Positions 35,350 to 46,985 of a stretch of 64,000 bases of DNA are shown here, one piece after another (position 1 is the stretch's first letter; each line of letters starts with the position of its first letter). A model generated the notes under the pieces. That model had not been told where the DNA came from. It saw nothing but the letters and a program-made list of their open reading frames with translations, and made no database searches. The position numbers and the translations under genes are program-made. Source of the stretch: Bactrocera neohumeralis (taxonomy: Eukaryota > Arthropoda > Insecta > Diptera > Tephritidae); NCBI RefSeq assembly GCF_024586455.1, contig NC_065919.1:10515368-10579367 (forward strand). Direction: 5' to 3'.

Positions 35350-36660
35350 CCTTAATTTCAAATTTTAGAAAATGTGGTAACCTTCACTTTTTTTTTACCT
35401 TGTGAAAGTTTAGTACAATATTTAAAAAAATAATTAAGATAATATATTTAAAATTTTTGCTTCTCAAAATATGGCAACTCTAACACTAAAAAATTAAAAA
35501 AAAATAGTAGGATATTATTTGTAAATTTTTAAATTCTCAAAAATATGGCAACCTTTCGATTTTACTTTGCTATAAACAATTATAAAATTTTAGGTTATTG
35601 TCCTTTTTTTAATTATGTTTCTTAGTTATATAAATTTCTTTCTTTAAAATTTTTAGAAAATGTGGCAATCTTAAAATTTTTCTTAACACTAAAGAAATTA
35701 AAAAAATTAGCATATTATTTTTTAAATTAAAAAAAATGTATGATATTATTTGTGCATTTTTATATTTTCAAAAATATGGTACCCTTTCGATTTTACTTTG
35801 CTATAAAGAATTATAAAATTTTATCATATTATCCCTTTTTTATTATTATTTTTAGTTCTATAAATTTGTTTCATTTCAGATTTCGGAAAATATGCCAAAC
35901 TTCAAATTTTTCTTAACACTAAGAAAACTTCAAACATATTTTTTTAAATTAAAAAAAAAAAATTTTGGAGTTTATTTCTTAATTTTTTTCTTCTCAAAAA
36001 TATGGCAACCTTCCAATAAAAAATTATAAAACTTTAAGATATCATCCCTTCGATATTATCCGTTTTGAATTATTTTTAAATTTGATTTATTTAAAATTTT
36101 AGAAAATGTGGCAATCCTCAAATTTTTCTTAACACTAAAAAATTTACAAAAAATTCATACACATTTTTTGTTTAATTTTAGCACATCATTTTTTAATTTT
36201 TTTTTTGTTCTCAGAAATATGGCAACCATCCAGTTTTTCTTGACAGTAAAAAATTATATATTTTTAGGATGTTATCCCTTTTTAAATATTTTTTTTTATT
36301 TCTATAATTTTTTTTTATTAAAAATTTTAGAAACTCTGGCAACTTTAAAATTTCCTAAATTAAAAAAAAGTTAAGATGTTTTTTTTTTAATTTTAGGTTA
36401 TCATTTTTTAATTTTTTTTCTTCTTCCACCTTTTCTTGACAATAAAAAATGATAAAATTATGGGATATTATTATTTTTTTTTAGTTCTATAAATTTGTTT
36501 TATTTAGAATTTTAGAAAATATGGTAACCTTTAAAATTTTTCTTAGCAATAAAAAAATATAAATTTTTTGTTTATAATTATTTAATTTTTTTTCATGAAA
36601 CTGTTTCAATAAAATTTTAAAAAATATGGCAACTTTCCGAATTTTCTTAACAAAGGCAAT
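35350..36660. repeat. ATGGCAAC tandem array, ~115-bp units
   Basis: Twelve landmark sites (near 35363, 35462, 35534, 35651, 35767, 35884, 35993, 36100, 36208, 36325, 36511, 36618) carry either 'TTTTAGAAAATGTGGCAA' or 'TCTCAAAAATATGGCAACC'. They are mostly 100-117 bp apart and largely alternate, giving a two-part higher-order unit of about 230 bp. Between sites are TTTTTCTTAACACTAAAAAA and 'TTCTATAAATTT'-type AT-rich linkers. Two gaps mark lost or decayed units. Confidence 0.75.
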
Positions 36661-38597
36661 TTTTTATTTTTAGAATATTGAATTCGAAGCTCAAGTCCAT
36701 AGTCATAAAGAAGAGATGCTAAAAAATCTTCATTCACATCACAAAACGGTTCTCATACACCCGAGATGAGATGTATATGACAGAATCCTCAAACAGTTGT
36801 AACAAAATGACAATCACTGTGCCACAATAGCGCTTTGTTAAGCTTTTGATACAAGCATAAATGTAAAGAACCGAATTTCAGCTTAAACCGCATACACAAG
36901 CATGATGCTTATGCTTAAGTGCCCACAATTTGCGATTAAGGAAGCATAATATGCTGTAAGACCGTCAGAAATCGTGTTAGCGTTAAATTTACAGTGCACA
37001 ATTGTGCAGCAGCATGTTGCAAGAATGTAGTATACGATGTGGCGCCATAAATACACATACCATATATGTATGTTGGGATGATACCACAAAGCGAATATGT
37101 GGGTAGCATACATTTAGGAGCGCTGGTTTGGAGGTAAGTGCATGCAGCTAAGCTAATTTAGAGAGAGAATTTATGTATTTCGAAGAACCAGCGTAAAGAA
37201 AAATAAGCAGCTTGCCAACAAAGGCGCACACATGCTTACCTATACATACACACGCACGCACACACAGGCAAAGAGAGGCTTTATGTGCATTTAGACAACA
37301 TATATGCTAGTAAACTGCGATATTTATGAGTTCCAAAGGAGAAAGATGCCAAAAATGTTTGTGGGTAGCCACATCAATCCGCGCCACATACGACTACACA
37401 AACACACACAAACAGGCAAGCGTGTATGTATGCATTTATGTAACTACACACACAAACACAGCGCATAAAACGTCAGTGGCAGCCTTGCGGGTGTAGTGCA
37501 GCAGCTTGTCAACTGCTCGGAATGCAATGTTTTCTTTCAGCAATTGTAAATGTTGGCACATGTCTGTGTTGCATGGAAATGTTGGCGACATTCGAAGCAC
37601 ACACACATCCATACGTATATGTATGTGGAAGGCAACATTTTGTGGCTGAGAAAAGTTGCTGACTGACAAAATCCAAATATGCATATATTTGTATTCCAAA
37701 TTATGTGCAACAACAATCATGCCACAATAGCGCGCAGCTGTGCCGTTACGCAACAATGGTGCGTTGCTAGTTGCAACGTGCATTTACTTGCTTGCCGCAA
37801 GAATTGCGAAGCGGAGACAAAAGACACGCTGAAACGAAAAACCCAAATTCGTGAAGCCAAAGCACAGACGCGCAACGCAAATACAAAATGGGCGTGGTTG
37901 CGTAAAAAAGCGCGCTGACACATTTGTGCACACTCGCCACCTCCCGCACCACCGTGACTCAAAGTTGCACACGAAAAAAGCACTGCGAAAAAATTGAGGT
38001 AAGCAAAAAATGAATTGCAGAAAAACGAGACAGTCTTTGCATATGTGCTGGTAAGTGTCGTGTCGGTGTAGAGCGCACTACAAACGGGGACTGCTGCAGT
38101 AGTGTGCTTGCAACAGCAGGTGTTGACAACTAGACTAGAAACTTCAACACTTCATTTGCACAAAAGCCAACTTGCAACAACAAAAAATACTGTTAAAAGA
38201 AACTAGCGAAAATAGAGAAGCATTTGAAAGCAACTACAAGGACTGACAGTTTTTGAGCGGCAGACAGCGTCACTTTACTCTTTTCCGTGCAATTTAATTT
38301 AACTTCTCACTAATATACGCGATTTTGAATAAGTCAAGTGTTATGCATTTTGTTGTTGTCTCAAAGTTGGCAACTTGCTGGCGCTCAATTTCAATTTGCG
38401 CAGTGGAGCGCTCGTCTAGCGACGCTTTCGTGGCTAATGGTAAGAGTAAATATGTAAGTAAGGGCAAAAATGAAATGATTACAGAATTTTAGCAGTTAAG
38501 GTATTTGTATGTGCGAAGGAAAATATTGAATAAATGTTGAGATATTGAGAAAAAAGTCGGGAAAGAACAAAATAACGATCATAATAAAATCGGTTTC
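36661..38597. other. non-coding stretch with CA runs
   Basis: CA-rich tracts at about 37230-37265 and 37400-37455. No gene is supported. Confidence 0.4.
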
Positions 38598-38698
38598 CAA
38601 GAGGAAGGCCTCCACTCCCTTATAAAGTCCAGGAGGAGAACTTCGCTTGAAATCTCCAATTGACGCTGGCGGTGTCTACGTCAATCAAGAAGAAGAAT
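38598..38698 (+). mobile_element. 5'-truncated non-LTR 3' end with AAG tail
   Basis: 'GAGGAAGGCCTCCACTCCCT' then AAATCTCCAATTGACGC and 'GGTGTCTACGTCAATCAAG' followed by AAG repeats. This is the last ~100 bp of the family at 56235-57153, with an internal deletion. A clean target duplication was not identified. Confidence 0.75.
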
Positions 38699-39495
38699 AA
38701 TGTCTCATCATAAACTTTTTAAAATACCTCTATATTGTAAGCTCAAATCAAGATTAATTTTCAGTTTTTTTTTTATTCTTGATAGCAAGATTTGACTTCT
38801 TAAGGTTGTCACACATTTTATCACCATGAACAGGTTATATTAAGGAGATATTCTAGTCTAGAAATGAAAGAAATCAATTATTTTATATTTTCAAAGCTTA
38901 ACTATTGAAGAATATGCCTAGAAGACGATTTTTCAAAAATCAAATTATTTTTGAAGACATATGTAGCAGGGTGTGCCAAAACCACCAATGTTTTTTTCGC
39001 TTCATACACTGAAAAATTAGTTATTAAACACCTCAAAGAAAGTCTCTTCAAGTATAAGCTCTTAATTGCAACTGGAAGGTTCTCCGCCTTACCTTTATTG
39101 ATTTTTTCTTATTGTTAGATGGAAAAATTCATGCCTAGCTTTCAACTACTTGAATAATAAATTTTCGTTTAATTTGAAATATCTCATTTCATGGATATTT
39201 TAGAAAAATGAATGTTCTACAAAATGATCTTCCGCAAGTTTTTCGGAGACTTAACCGTTTAAAAGATATTAACGGTTGAAAATAGATTACTTTAAAGCAA
39301 CATTTTTTTTCTTATGAATTCTACAAGAATTTGACTTGAAAAAAAATAAATTTTAATTGTAAACCCCATAGTTTTATGGGAAAATTACTGCTATACCAAA
39401 ATGGTCTGTTATTCTTATTTTATTATTTCTTTTAATTTTTTTCATTATTTTTATTTTTTTTTTTCATTGACTTTTCACGATGGATATCACGTAAA
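38699..39495. other. AT-rich non-coding stretch
   Basis: Nothing recognised. Confidence 0.4.
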
Positions 39496-39499
39496 AGCT

Positions 39500-40060
39500 G
39501 AACTTAATGCAAAAATTATGGTGAATTTTGGCGTCGATATGTAAGAATGGATGAAACATGGATTCATCATTTCACCTTGAAGGCCAATTGGCAGTCAGCT
39601 GAGGGAACTGCACACAATGAACGCGCTTCATAGTTTGGCAACAGTGGGCTGGCAAAGTTAAGGCGTCTGTATTTTGCAATATGGCATATGGAACAATTTT
39701 TATTGACAACCTTGAAGGAACAACCTCAACAGCGACTATAAAATAGCGTTATTGGACCGTTTGCAGGACGAAATCGTCGAAAAACAGCCGCATTTGAAGA
39801 AAAGAAGAGTGCTGTTCACCCAGCCAAAGCACCGAGTCACAAGTCAGTGAAAACGATGGCAAAAAAACAATGAATTGGGCTTCAAATTGCTTCCGCATCC
39901 ATCGTATTCCCCAGATATGACCCTTTCAGCAACTATTTCTTATTCTCAGATCTCAAAAAACGCTTGCCAGGAAGAAATGTTTGTCAAATGAAGAGGAGAT
40001 CATTGAAACTGAGGTCTATTTTGCAACAAAGGACAAATTTCGAAAATGAGAAGAATCCTA
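39500..40060 (+). pseudogene. 5'-truncated irritans-like mariner
   Basis: 'RRYVRMDETWIHHFTLKANW' (about 39518-39588) holds the first catalytic Asp in DETW. Next come 'LDRLQDEIVEK'-like sequence near 39750-39790 and HPAKAPSHKS (about 39818), where the usual HQDNAPSH has lost its catalytic Asp. 'YFLFSDLKKRL' (about 39938-39967) and 'SNEEEIIETEVYFATKDKF' near 39990-40047 follow. The left end is missing and frames shift several times. Confidence 0.85.
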
Positions 40061-40346
40061 TTTCAGTCCATAACGACGGATATAAACGGACAAAGTTATG
40101 CTCCGGGAATCTCGATAAACATACTATACTTCTACCAAACTCAGTTGGCATCTTCCAAGCTGAAGTAATAAGCATAGATAAAGGCTGTGGAGTTCTAGAG
40201 CATAGCTATACTGAAAGGTCCTACAAATGTTGTAGCAAAATAAAGCGTTTAGCATTAATTGAACTTGAAGGGGCTGAACTCGTACTTATCAACCTACCTG
40301 GAAGCGAACTAAGTCTTACAGTAGTATCTTTTGATAATTATACATA
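40061..40346. other. short non-coding interval
   Basis: It contains the remainder of a 141-codon open frame running out of the mariner; no independent support for a gene. Confidence 0.4.
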
Positions 40347-40595
40347 TCGTCACATAAAATGTAAAATAGCGAAACATCACTTCGCATAAGTTCACGAACA
40401 AAGGAAAAACGAAACATAGTTTGAGTTTTGGTTATAAAGTGGTTATATATGTATTGGTTAAATATAGTTTTATCTGAGTGCGGAAGCTTAAATTTTTATG
40501 CTTCATATATGTAATATGACGTGGTGAATCGTAAGCAATAAAAAACTGAATCTCGCTTTTTTTGATGTAACGTTGTTTTGCATTTTCGCTGACGA
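40347..40595. mobile_element. MITE family A, copy 3 (contracted array)
   Basis: The left end TCGTCACATAAAATGTAAAA follows TA (40345-40346). The right end, reverse-complemented, reads TCGTCAGCGAAAATGCAAAA and is followed by TG, a one-base change from the expected TA. Inside is a single 'GGTTATAAAGTGGTTATATA' unit, plus the same 3' interior as copy 1 (AAGCAATAAAAAACTGAA). At 249 bp it is the basic form without array expansion. Confidence 0.85.
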
Positions 40596-40769
40596 TGTGA
40601 GCGATATGCTTAAAGGCTCCGTAACTTTAAGCATTTAACTTATCACTCAAAACTCGCTCAATTAAAAGGCTTTGAAGTAAAGTTTTACAATATGTAAAGT
40701 CTTAAAGTTAGCTTGAATTTACTACAACAGGTTCTGCTTTACTCATTTTAAGAACAAATCAAATTTATA

Positions 40770-41691
40770 CAAGGTGTTTTCCAAAGCAAGCAGGTTTAAA
40801 AAAAAAATGCAGAACAAATGTTTTTTCGACAAAATCAATTTATTTTATTCAAAATAGTCTTCTTCTGCTTCAATACAGCTTTTTGCACGGTCCAAAAGCA
40901 TGTCGAACGAGTGTTTTAGCTCGTTGGCCGGTATGGCCGCCAGTATGCCGGTGCAAGCTTTTTGAATGGCCTCTACGTCTGCATAACGCTTTCCTTTCAT
41001 GGGCAAATGCATTTTTCTGAAAAGGAAAAAGTCGCACGATGCCATATCAGGGGAATGCGGAGAGTGGTTAATGGCTAAAATGTGAGTTTTGGTCAAATAA
41101 TCGGTCACAAGCGTCGATCGATGAGACGGATTCTGAGCAATTTTTGGTCGTCAGTCGATTTATGCGTAACAAACTGTGCACACACCTTTCGTAAGCCCAA
41201 ATGTTCAGTTAAAGTGCGATAAATCGATGTTTTGGAGATGCTCAATTCCATTTTCATGAATTTCAATGATGATATCGGCTGATTTTTGATGAATTCACGC
41301 ACAGTTTCGATAGAATTTCCGGTGATCACGGATTCTGATTGGCCCACATTTTGATCGTCATTTATGTCCTCACGAACACTTTAGAAACGTTGAAACCACT
41401 CGTGCGCTCTGCTACGGGATAGGTAATCATCGCCATAAACTTGTTTCATCAATTGAACCGTTTTGGTAAAAGCTTTACCAATTTTAAAACAAAATTTAAT
41501 GTTGGCTCTTTGTTCGAAGCTCATTTTCGCACCGATAACACAAACATACTGACATTTAAAACGCAATAACTTCACTTCCAATCAATGAAATATCATGAAA
41601 TTCACACTGGACAATCGATAAAGATAGCAGATTCTAACGCACTAGTCGACATATAGATCAAAAATTCCTGTTTACTTTGGAACACACCTTG
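40770..41691 (-). pseudogene. complete-ended, internally deleted mariner
   Basis: TA-flanked (40768-40769, 41692-41693) with ~28-bp inverted ends: CAAGGTGTTTTCCAAAGCAA on the left and, reverse-complemented, CAAGGTGTGTTCCAAAGTAA on the right. On the minus strand, 'FEQRANIKFCFKIGKAFTKT' and 'YGDDYLSRSRAHEWFQRF' (41538 down to 41381) form the N-terminal HTH. After a frameshift come 'LSISKTSIYRTLTEHLGLRK' (to about 41190), then 'SPHSPDMASCDFFLFRKMHL' and a 'CIEAEEDYFE' C-terminus (40845). The length is 922 bp versus the usual ~1.3 kb. About 370 bp carrying the first two catalytic acids is missing. Confidence 0.9.
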
Positions 41692-41693
41692 TA

Positions 41694-42812
41694 TTGTCAC
41701 CAGCTAAAAACAGGACTAGTGTTTTAAGCCTTCAAAGTACCTACAAACATATTTACTTGGTATTTAAAAATCAAATTCTTGCAACCCGTGATTAAGCTGC
41801 CAAGCAAGCAGCAGAAGGCAAGTTACAAAGGCAAGGGCAACTTCAGCGGCACCGTTTGAATGCAGCGAATCGCCAACCACAAATTTACATGCACACACAC
41901 ATAACGGTGCAACAAAATGTGGAACAGCTGACAAGAAGCCATGTGATGAAGATGTTGCATATAGCTGGATAAACGGTTTATTTATGAGTCAAGCATTACC
42001 AGTCAGCGTGGGCAATTTACTGCGTGCTGCCACAGATAACAGCTCACACATACCCTCACCCCATCCCTTTCATAGTCGCATTTGCGTGTGCATGCACACA
42101 CCTCCCAGCACACCCACTCGCAGTTGCTTGCAACCGCATGTTGCTTAGCAGACTGTAAATTATCAAATTTGTAGAGACACACCCACCTTGCGAAGGCAAC
42201 AGCACCATTAGCGCCAACTGACGCCGGCTGAAGGGCGCACAAGGACATGATATTAGTACGCTTGTACGCCCGGTTATGCCCCACCCAAGCGCCAGCCGCA
42301 AATGTGTGACGCAACAAGAGCGGTGGCAACAAGCGTGCGCTGCTCACTCACACACTAACTAAGTATGCATATGTGTGTATGGACACGTGTACTTGGGTAT
42401 TAATATTAATTTGCATTTGCATGCTACGGGCAATTGCTGTTGCATTTACAGTGCCGCTGCGGGAATCTTTGCCGCTGTTCACTGGAGTGCGTCTGCGACT
42501 GTTGCATGCCACTTGGTTGCAGCTCATTGTATAGGCAATTGCAGGGTGGCAGGGAATTAATCGAATTAAGCTGAGTGCCCGCAAGCGTATGCGTCGCATG
42601 TATTTGACAGTTGCCGCACAAAAGGAAACATACATATATGAAATAAATGTGTAGCAAATGCGTATTACGCTCTGTTGCCAAGTTGATGTGTTGCATTTAA
42701 TAAAAAAAATCATTTTTTTTTTCTTATTTTTATAGCCTGAGCGGTGTATATTTAGTTTGCCATAATGTCCGTAACACAGAAAAGAAACTACAGAGACCCT
42801 ATAAAGTGTATA
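41694..42812. other. non-coding stretch
   Basis: No gene is supported. Cys-rich open frames on the minus strand are not domain-like. Confidence 0.4.
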
Positions 42813-42814
42813 TA

Positions 42815-43470
42815 CTAGGTAGTCGAAAAACTCTTTTCGTATTTTGTCAATAGATCTGGTTGCAGTCGCATATCTCCAGTGTTACAAATCACATTGTGTC
42901 ATGCCAAATAGTGTCGAAAAGGTGAGATTTTAAGCTTCATTTAACAAAAAATAAATAAAATTGGAAAGGAATCATCCACAATGAGCTGTCCCAGTCTAGA
43001 TGAACGATTGATTCTACATTTTACTGCCAACAACTGATGGGATTGAACTATGCAATCGAAAAAAACGGCCGCAACTGATCAACAGTAAGGGCTTCGTCTT
43101 CCATTAGCACAACGCTCAATCACACACATCTTTTATAACTCGTCAAAAACTGGGAGAGCTTGGCTGGAAGTTTTGATACGTCCACCATATAACCCTGATC
43201 TTGCACCATTGGACTACCATTTGCTTCGTTCAATGCAGAACTCCCTTAATGGAGTAAAGTTGGCTTCAAGAGAAGCCTGTGAAACTACTTGTCGCAGTTT
43301 ATCGCCGGGAAACCAGAAAGTTTTTACACTGATAGAATAATGTCTCTAGCGGAAAAATGACAAAAGTGGTCGACCAAAATGGTATATATTCATTTATTTA
43401 TATATTAGGATAAATATCAAAAAAAGGTTGAAGTTTGATTAGAAATACGAAAAGACTTTATCGCCTACCC
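42815..43470 (+). pseudogene. internally deleted mariner with terminal repeats
   Basis: The left end near 42817 (TAGGTAGTCGAAAAACTC then TTTTCGTATTT) and the reverse-complemented right end near 43470 (GTAGGCGATAAAGTC then TTTTCGTATTT) are inverted repeats. The readable part 'LGELGWEVLIRPPYNPDLAP' and 'LDYHLLRSMQNSLNG' (about 43153-43255) is the C-terminal catalytic block of Mos1/mauritiana-like mariners. The N-terminal and middle parts are largely missing. Confidence 0.85.
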
Positions 43471-43680
43471 AATGGCTTCGAAAATCGGAATTATCGTCAA
43501 AATCTCCGACCATTACCATTATATATCTCCAAAGACCATGTGGAAATTTCTAGCTGAACTGAATTTGTTTCATCGTAATAATTTGTTTTGCTGGTACCGT
43601 AACGTTGAGGAAGACGCAGTGGAATTTTTAATATTTTGATTAAAGGATCAAATGACCGAAAGTATTTGTAGCTTCACATA

Positions 43681-44298
43681 CAGTTAAAGAAAAAAGTCTA
43701 CATACACCTTTCGATTTTTCCATTTGGCCAATCTTTTATGAAATCTAAAAATCTGCATTTTTGGAAGCGAAGGCGTTTTTACCGCCGACAGAAACTATCA
43801 TATTTTTAGAAGTAAAGGCCGATATAGAGTTTGGAGGAAACCAAATATGGAGACGACAACGTTATGGTTTGGGGTATCATGGCTTCAACTGGAAATGGGT
43901 ATTTAGTTTTGAAAAGAGCACTAAAGACCGCTAGTGCACGCAACTAGGGATAGTTTGAGTTTTGGGAAGCATTGGTTTGGGCAACAAAACAACGATAGAA
44001 AGCACACTTTAGACATTGTTCGAAACTGGCTTCTATTTAATGGTCCCGAGACTACTAAATTCACCAACCCAGTCATCAGATTTACATAAATTCGATTGAA
44101 CATATTGGGCACGTTCTAGAAAAGAAAATAGGAACATTTGATATGATCAGTCCCTAAAAACTGCGCTTATCCGAGCTTGTGTCCCACAAATATTTTCCTG
44201 AAAATACTTGAATATTGACATAAACTTTTTCGATTTTCCTAACAGTTTTGACAAAATCGCACAAACTAAATGTGTATGTACACTTTTTTCCATGACTG
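43681..44298 (+). pseudogene. Tc1-like element, 618 bp, decayed and deleted
   Basis: Bounded by TA on both sides (43679-43680, 44299-44300). Ends are CAGTTAAAGAAAAAAGTCTA on the left and, reverse-complemented, CAGTCATGGAAAAAAGTGTA on the right, with 'CATACAC' following in both. Inside, 'RYRVWRKPNME' shifts frame into 'DDNVMVWGIMASTGNGYLVL' (about 43820-43915), the Tc1 VWRKP...VMVWG core. It is far shorter than a 1.6-kb autonomous Tc1. Confidence 0.88.
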
Positions 44299-44300
44299 TA

Positions 44301-45204
44301 CATCATTTCTGTTAAGACTACCATCAAATTATGTTGAACAATATATTATATAAAAGCAAATATGATTCTTCACTTGAGTGTAAATACACAGGCAAGCGAA
44401 TGTGAAGCAGATTCAGTTCGCCACAAGATGCTCTCACTCACACATGCACACGAGTACACAGCCACTGTAGCTGCCAGCTTCCAATTGCACAGGAAATCGA
44501 TGACCAAACGGAAATGAAATTAGTGCGCAAATGAGAAAATTACAAGCAGATGAAAAGTGAATGCGTGCCGAGGTAAGCCATGGACGTGGCAGCCACGCCT
44601 TGAAGGCCCGGCACACCTCGCCGCTGCATGTGTGCGTGCATGTATGCGTTCAATGCAAACACGCTGCATTCGACACACGTACTACGACAAGTCGATGCAT
44701 ATACGAGACCTCGTATTGACCAAATTTTGGGAAAATATTTTCGTAGTATTTGCTTGCCTTTGCAGCTTCGCAATTGATATGTATAGTATAGTTATATGTG
44801 TAGGTGGTTGTTTTTCTAATTTTCTTGTGATTTTCTTTTATTTCGATTTACTTGGCAACTGTTTTCGTTTGGGCATACAAACACCGCGCAGAATTGTAGA
44901 AATTACCACAATTGCTTGAAATTGCTGCCAAATAATCGGATGCTGTAGGCTGCTAGGCATTTGCAACAGCCTGTGTGGACCGTTGGTCAGTTAACTTGGC
45001 TCGCACGTAATGCTTGAGAAAATTGCTCCAATATAATTTTATCGAAAATTGCTTGCACCAACTTAAAAAATGAAAGCAAAACGTGTTGCTAATTTTCAAT
45101 ACTCAATTATAATAGGAAATTCTGCAATAATAGACACAAATGAGAACTTTTCCAGTTCTCATGATGGCGTGCCAGAGCATTTTCTAAGAACCAAATGAGC
45201 TATA
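44301..45204. other. non-coding stretch
   Basis: No recognised gene. Confidence 0.4.
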
Positions 45205-45610
45205 TTCCAAGTAAGGGGTTTTTCCAAAGTAACGCTACAAAAGTAGACCGATAGGGGCAGCAAACGACGTCATATTTTTTACTGCTCTTTTGATATTCCT
45301 CTTCAGAAAGGTTTGCCATTTTATCATGGAAAGATATACGATGCAACAACGAATCGAAATTAGTCAAACTTATGTACTTCCGAAATTCGGAGGCAGTGGC
45401 CTCAACTTTAAGAGAGCGAATTTTGCGAACAAATCTTGGCTTACATCCTTACAAGATCAAATTGACCGATGAATTTAAAACGCTTAACCACCAGAATCGT
45501 CGTATGTTCATGGATTGGGCTGAGCAACAACTTGAAAATGATCCGGATTTTCATCTTAAGCGATGAGTTGATAAGCATTTTTAGTAATGGCAGCATGAGT
45601 TTATGACTTA
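45205..45610 (+). pseudogene. Tc1/mariner-superfamily transposase, N-terminal half
   Basis: After a likely terminal sequence (GGTTTTTCCAAAGTAACGCT near 45216) the frame starts MERYTMQQRIEISQTYV (45327 on). It shifts to 'RILRTNLGLHPYKIKLTDEF' and 'NRRMFMDWAEQQLENDPDFH' (45420-45555). A decayed 'LSDELISIFSNG' near 45555-45590 is the remnant of the SDEAHFWLNG box with the first catalytic Asp. The rest is missing. Same family as 22540-23140, which keeps the complementary half. Confidence 0.85.
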
Positions 45611-46199
45611 TGATTTCTCCAAATCTTACTTACTTTCGTTTTTGATTCAAAAATTTAGAGTACCTAACTGCTTTTGTAGTACTTCGCTACTAACGATAAA
45701 GCATTTTTAAAATTCATTACTTTGCTTGTAGTACACGTAAAAGCAGATTTGGGCCTTTATGCTGCAAAGTATTGCATTGTTATTAGCGTGCTTACCTGCA
45801 AAGAGAAAGAAGAGAAAATTTATTTAAAAAGTGCTGGAAAGTTAAATTCAGTTAAAAAGTGCCAAAAAAAAAATAAAAACATTCATAAGAATATAACGTT
45901 CAGTAAGCCATGCTGAATAAATGTGAGCTAGAAGCGCCACTCAAAGCTACAGTAGTGCTAACTAGTAGACTAGCATCTGAAATGTACTGCGAACAGTACT
46001 TGTATTGATTCAAAATTTTAATTTTTAGTTATGAGTTGAAGCTTAGAACTCTAAACGAGGGTTAAATTTTATATTTCGGGATTAGAGAACCATAAATCAT
46101 ATTAAAATCCAAAATCGCTTAATTGTTTTTCAAAATAATACGCATTCAGCTGTACACTTTTTGCATTGTCGAAAAGCTCTTGCTACCCTGTTGGAGGTA

Positions 46200-46985
46200 T
46201 GACCCAAACATGGGTTCTAAATGCATCACCTGACTCTTCAGATATCTTTCAGACCTTCTAGCTTATTTTTTTAACAGACGGGAATAAAAGGAAATCATTT
46301 CTTGCCAAGTCTGGGGTATACGCTAAATGACTCATCAAATCGCTGTTTTGAGCGCTCAAAAGTGCAGTTGTTTCAGTTGATGTGTGAGAGCTCGCATTGT
46401 CGTGATAAAGATTGATTCGTATTCGGCGGTTTTTATCTGATTTCTTAATAAACAACTCTCAAACAAATGGTTGTGTGCCACTCAGATTTTACAAATCTGC
46501 GTTATTCTAGTAGTTTGGTTGCGATATGTCGAATCTTTCCAAAAAAAGGCAATCATTTGTTTGGTTATGTTACATGCTATTGTTGGATTCGTTATCTCAT
46601 CATAAAACCGCCATGCAGTCGACTGCTGTTGACTTTGGCCAATGCTTTCTATTGTATTATTATCCCCATAGGTCTCAAGCACCTGCATCAAAAGTTTCAG
46701 GAATGACAACTCATTTTGGAAAACATTCACGAAATTCGTCTTAGAGGTATTTACGATCTTCATTGAATACACGATAACATTGATAAACAATGGTCCCTGA
46801 TGAAGCTTTATTGTCAAAAGAAAAATTAATTAAGTTCAACGATGTTGCTGAGCTAATCCAAATTGAAAGTTGTAAAAACAATTACGATTTGATTAAATTT
46901 TTTTCTACATGAATATTTTAAGTTACTGTAAGTAACACAAATAGCGCTCATATGTCGAAACGTACTGATCATGTACAACAACAAA
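46200..46985 (-). pseudogene. mariner remnant (minus strand)
   Basis: On the minus strand, 'QQQSTAWRF' and 'ITKQMIAFFWKDST' (about 46680-46510) belong to the region after the first catalytic Asp. They are followed by 'INLYHDNASSHTSTETT' with the second Asp (about 46410-46350), and 'LAYTPDLARNDFLLFPSVKK' (to about 46260). The 5' non-coding end near 46915-46960 (ATTTTAAGTTACTGTAAGTA, 'AAATAGCGCTCATATG') is shared with 52290-53090. Two frameshifts are needed. Confidence 0.85.

Noticed and set aside
39964..40389. 141-codon plus-strand open frame
   Set aside because: Its first part is a mariner C-terminus in the wrong frame (the correct frame reads SNEEEIIETEVYFATKDKF) and it runs into MITE copy 3; no independent gene.
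42003..42713. 114- and 121-codon minus-strand open frames rich in Cys, His and Thr
   Set aside because: No domain, no splice context; composition follows CA-rich and GC-richer intergenic sequence.
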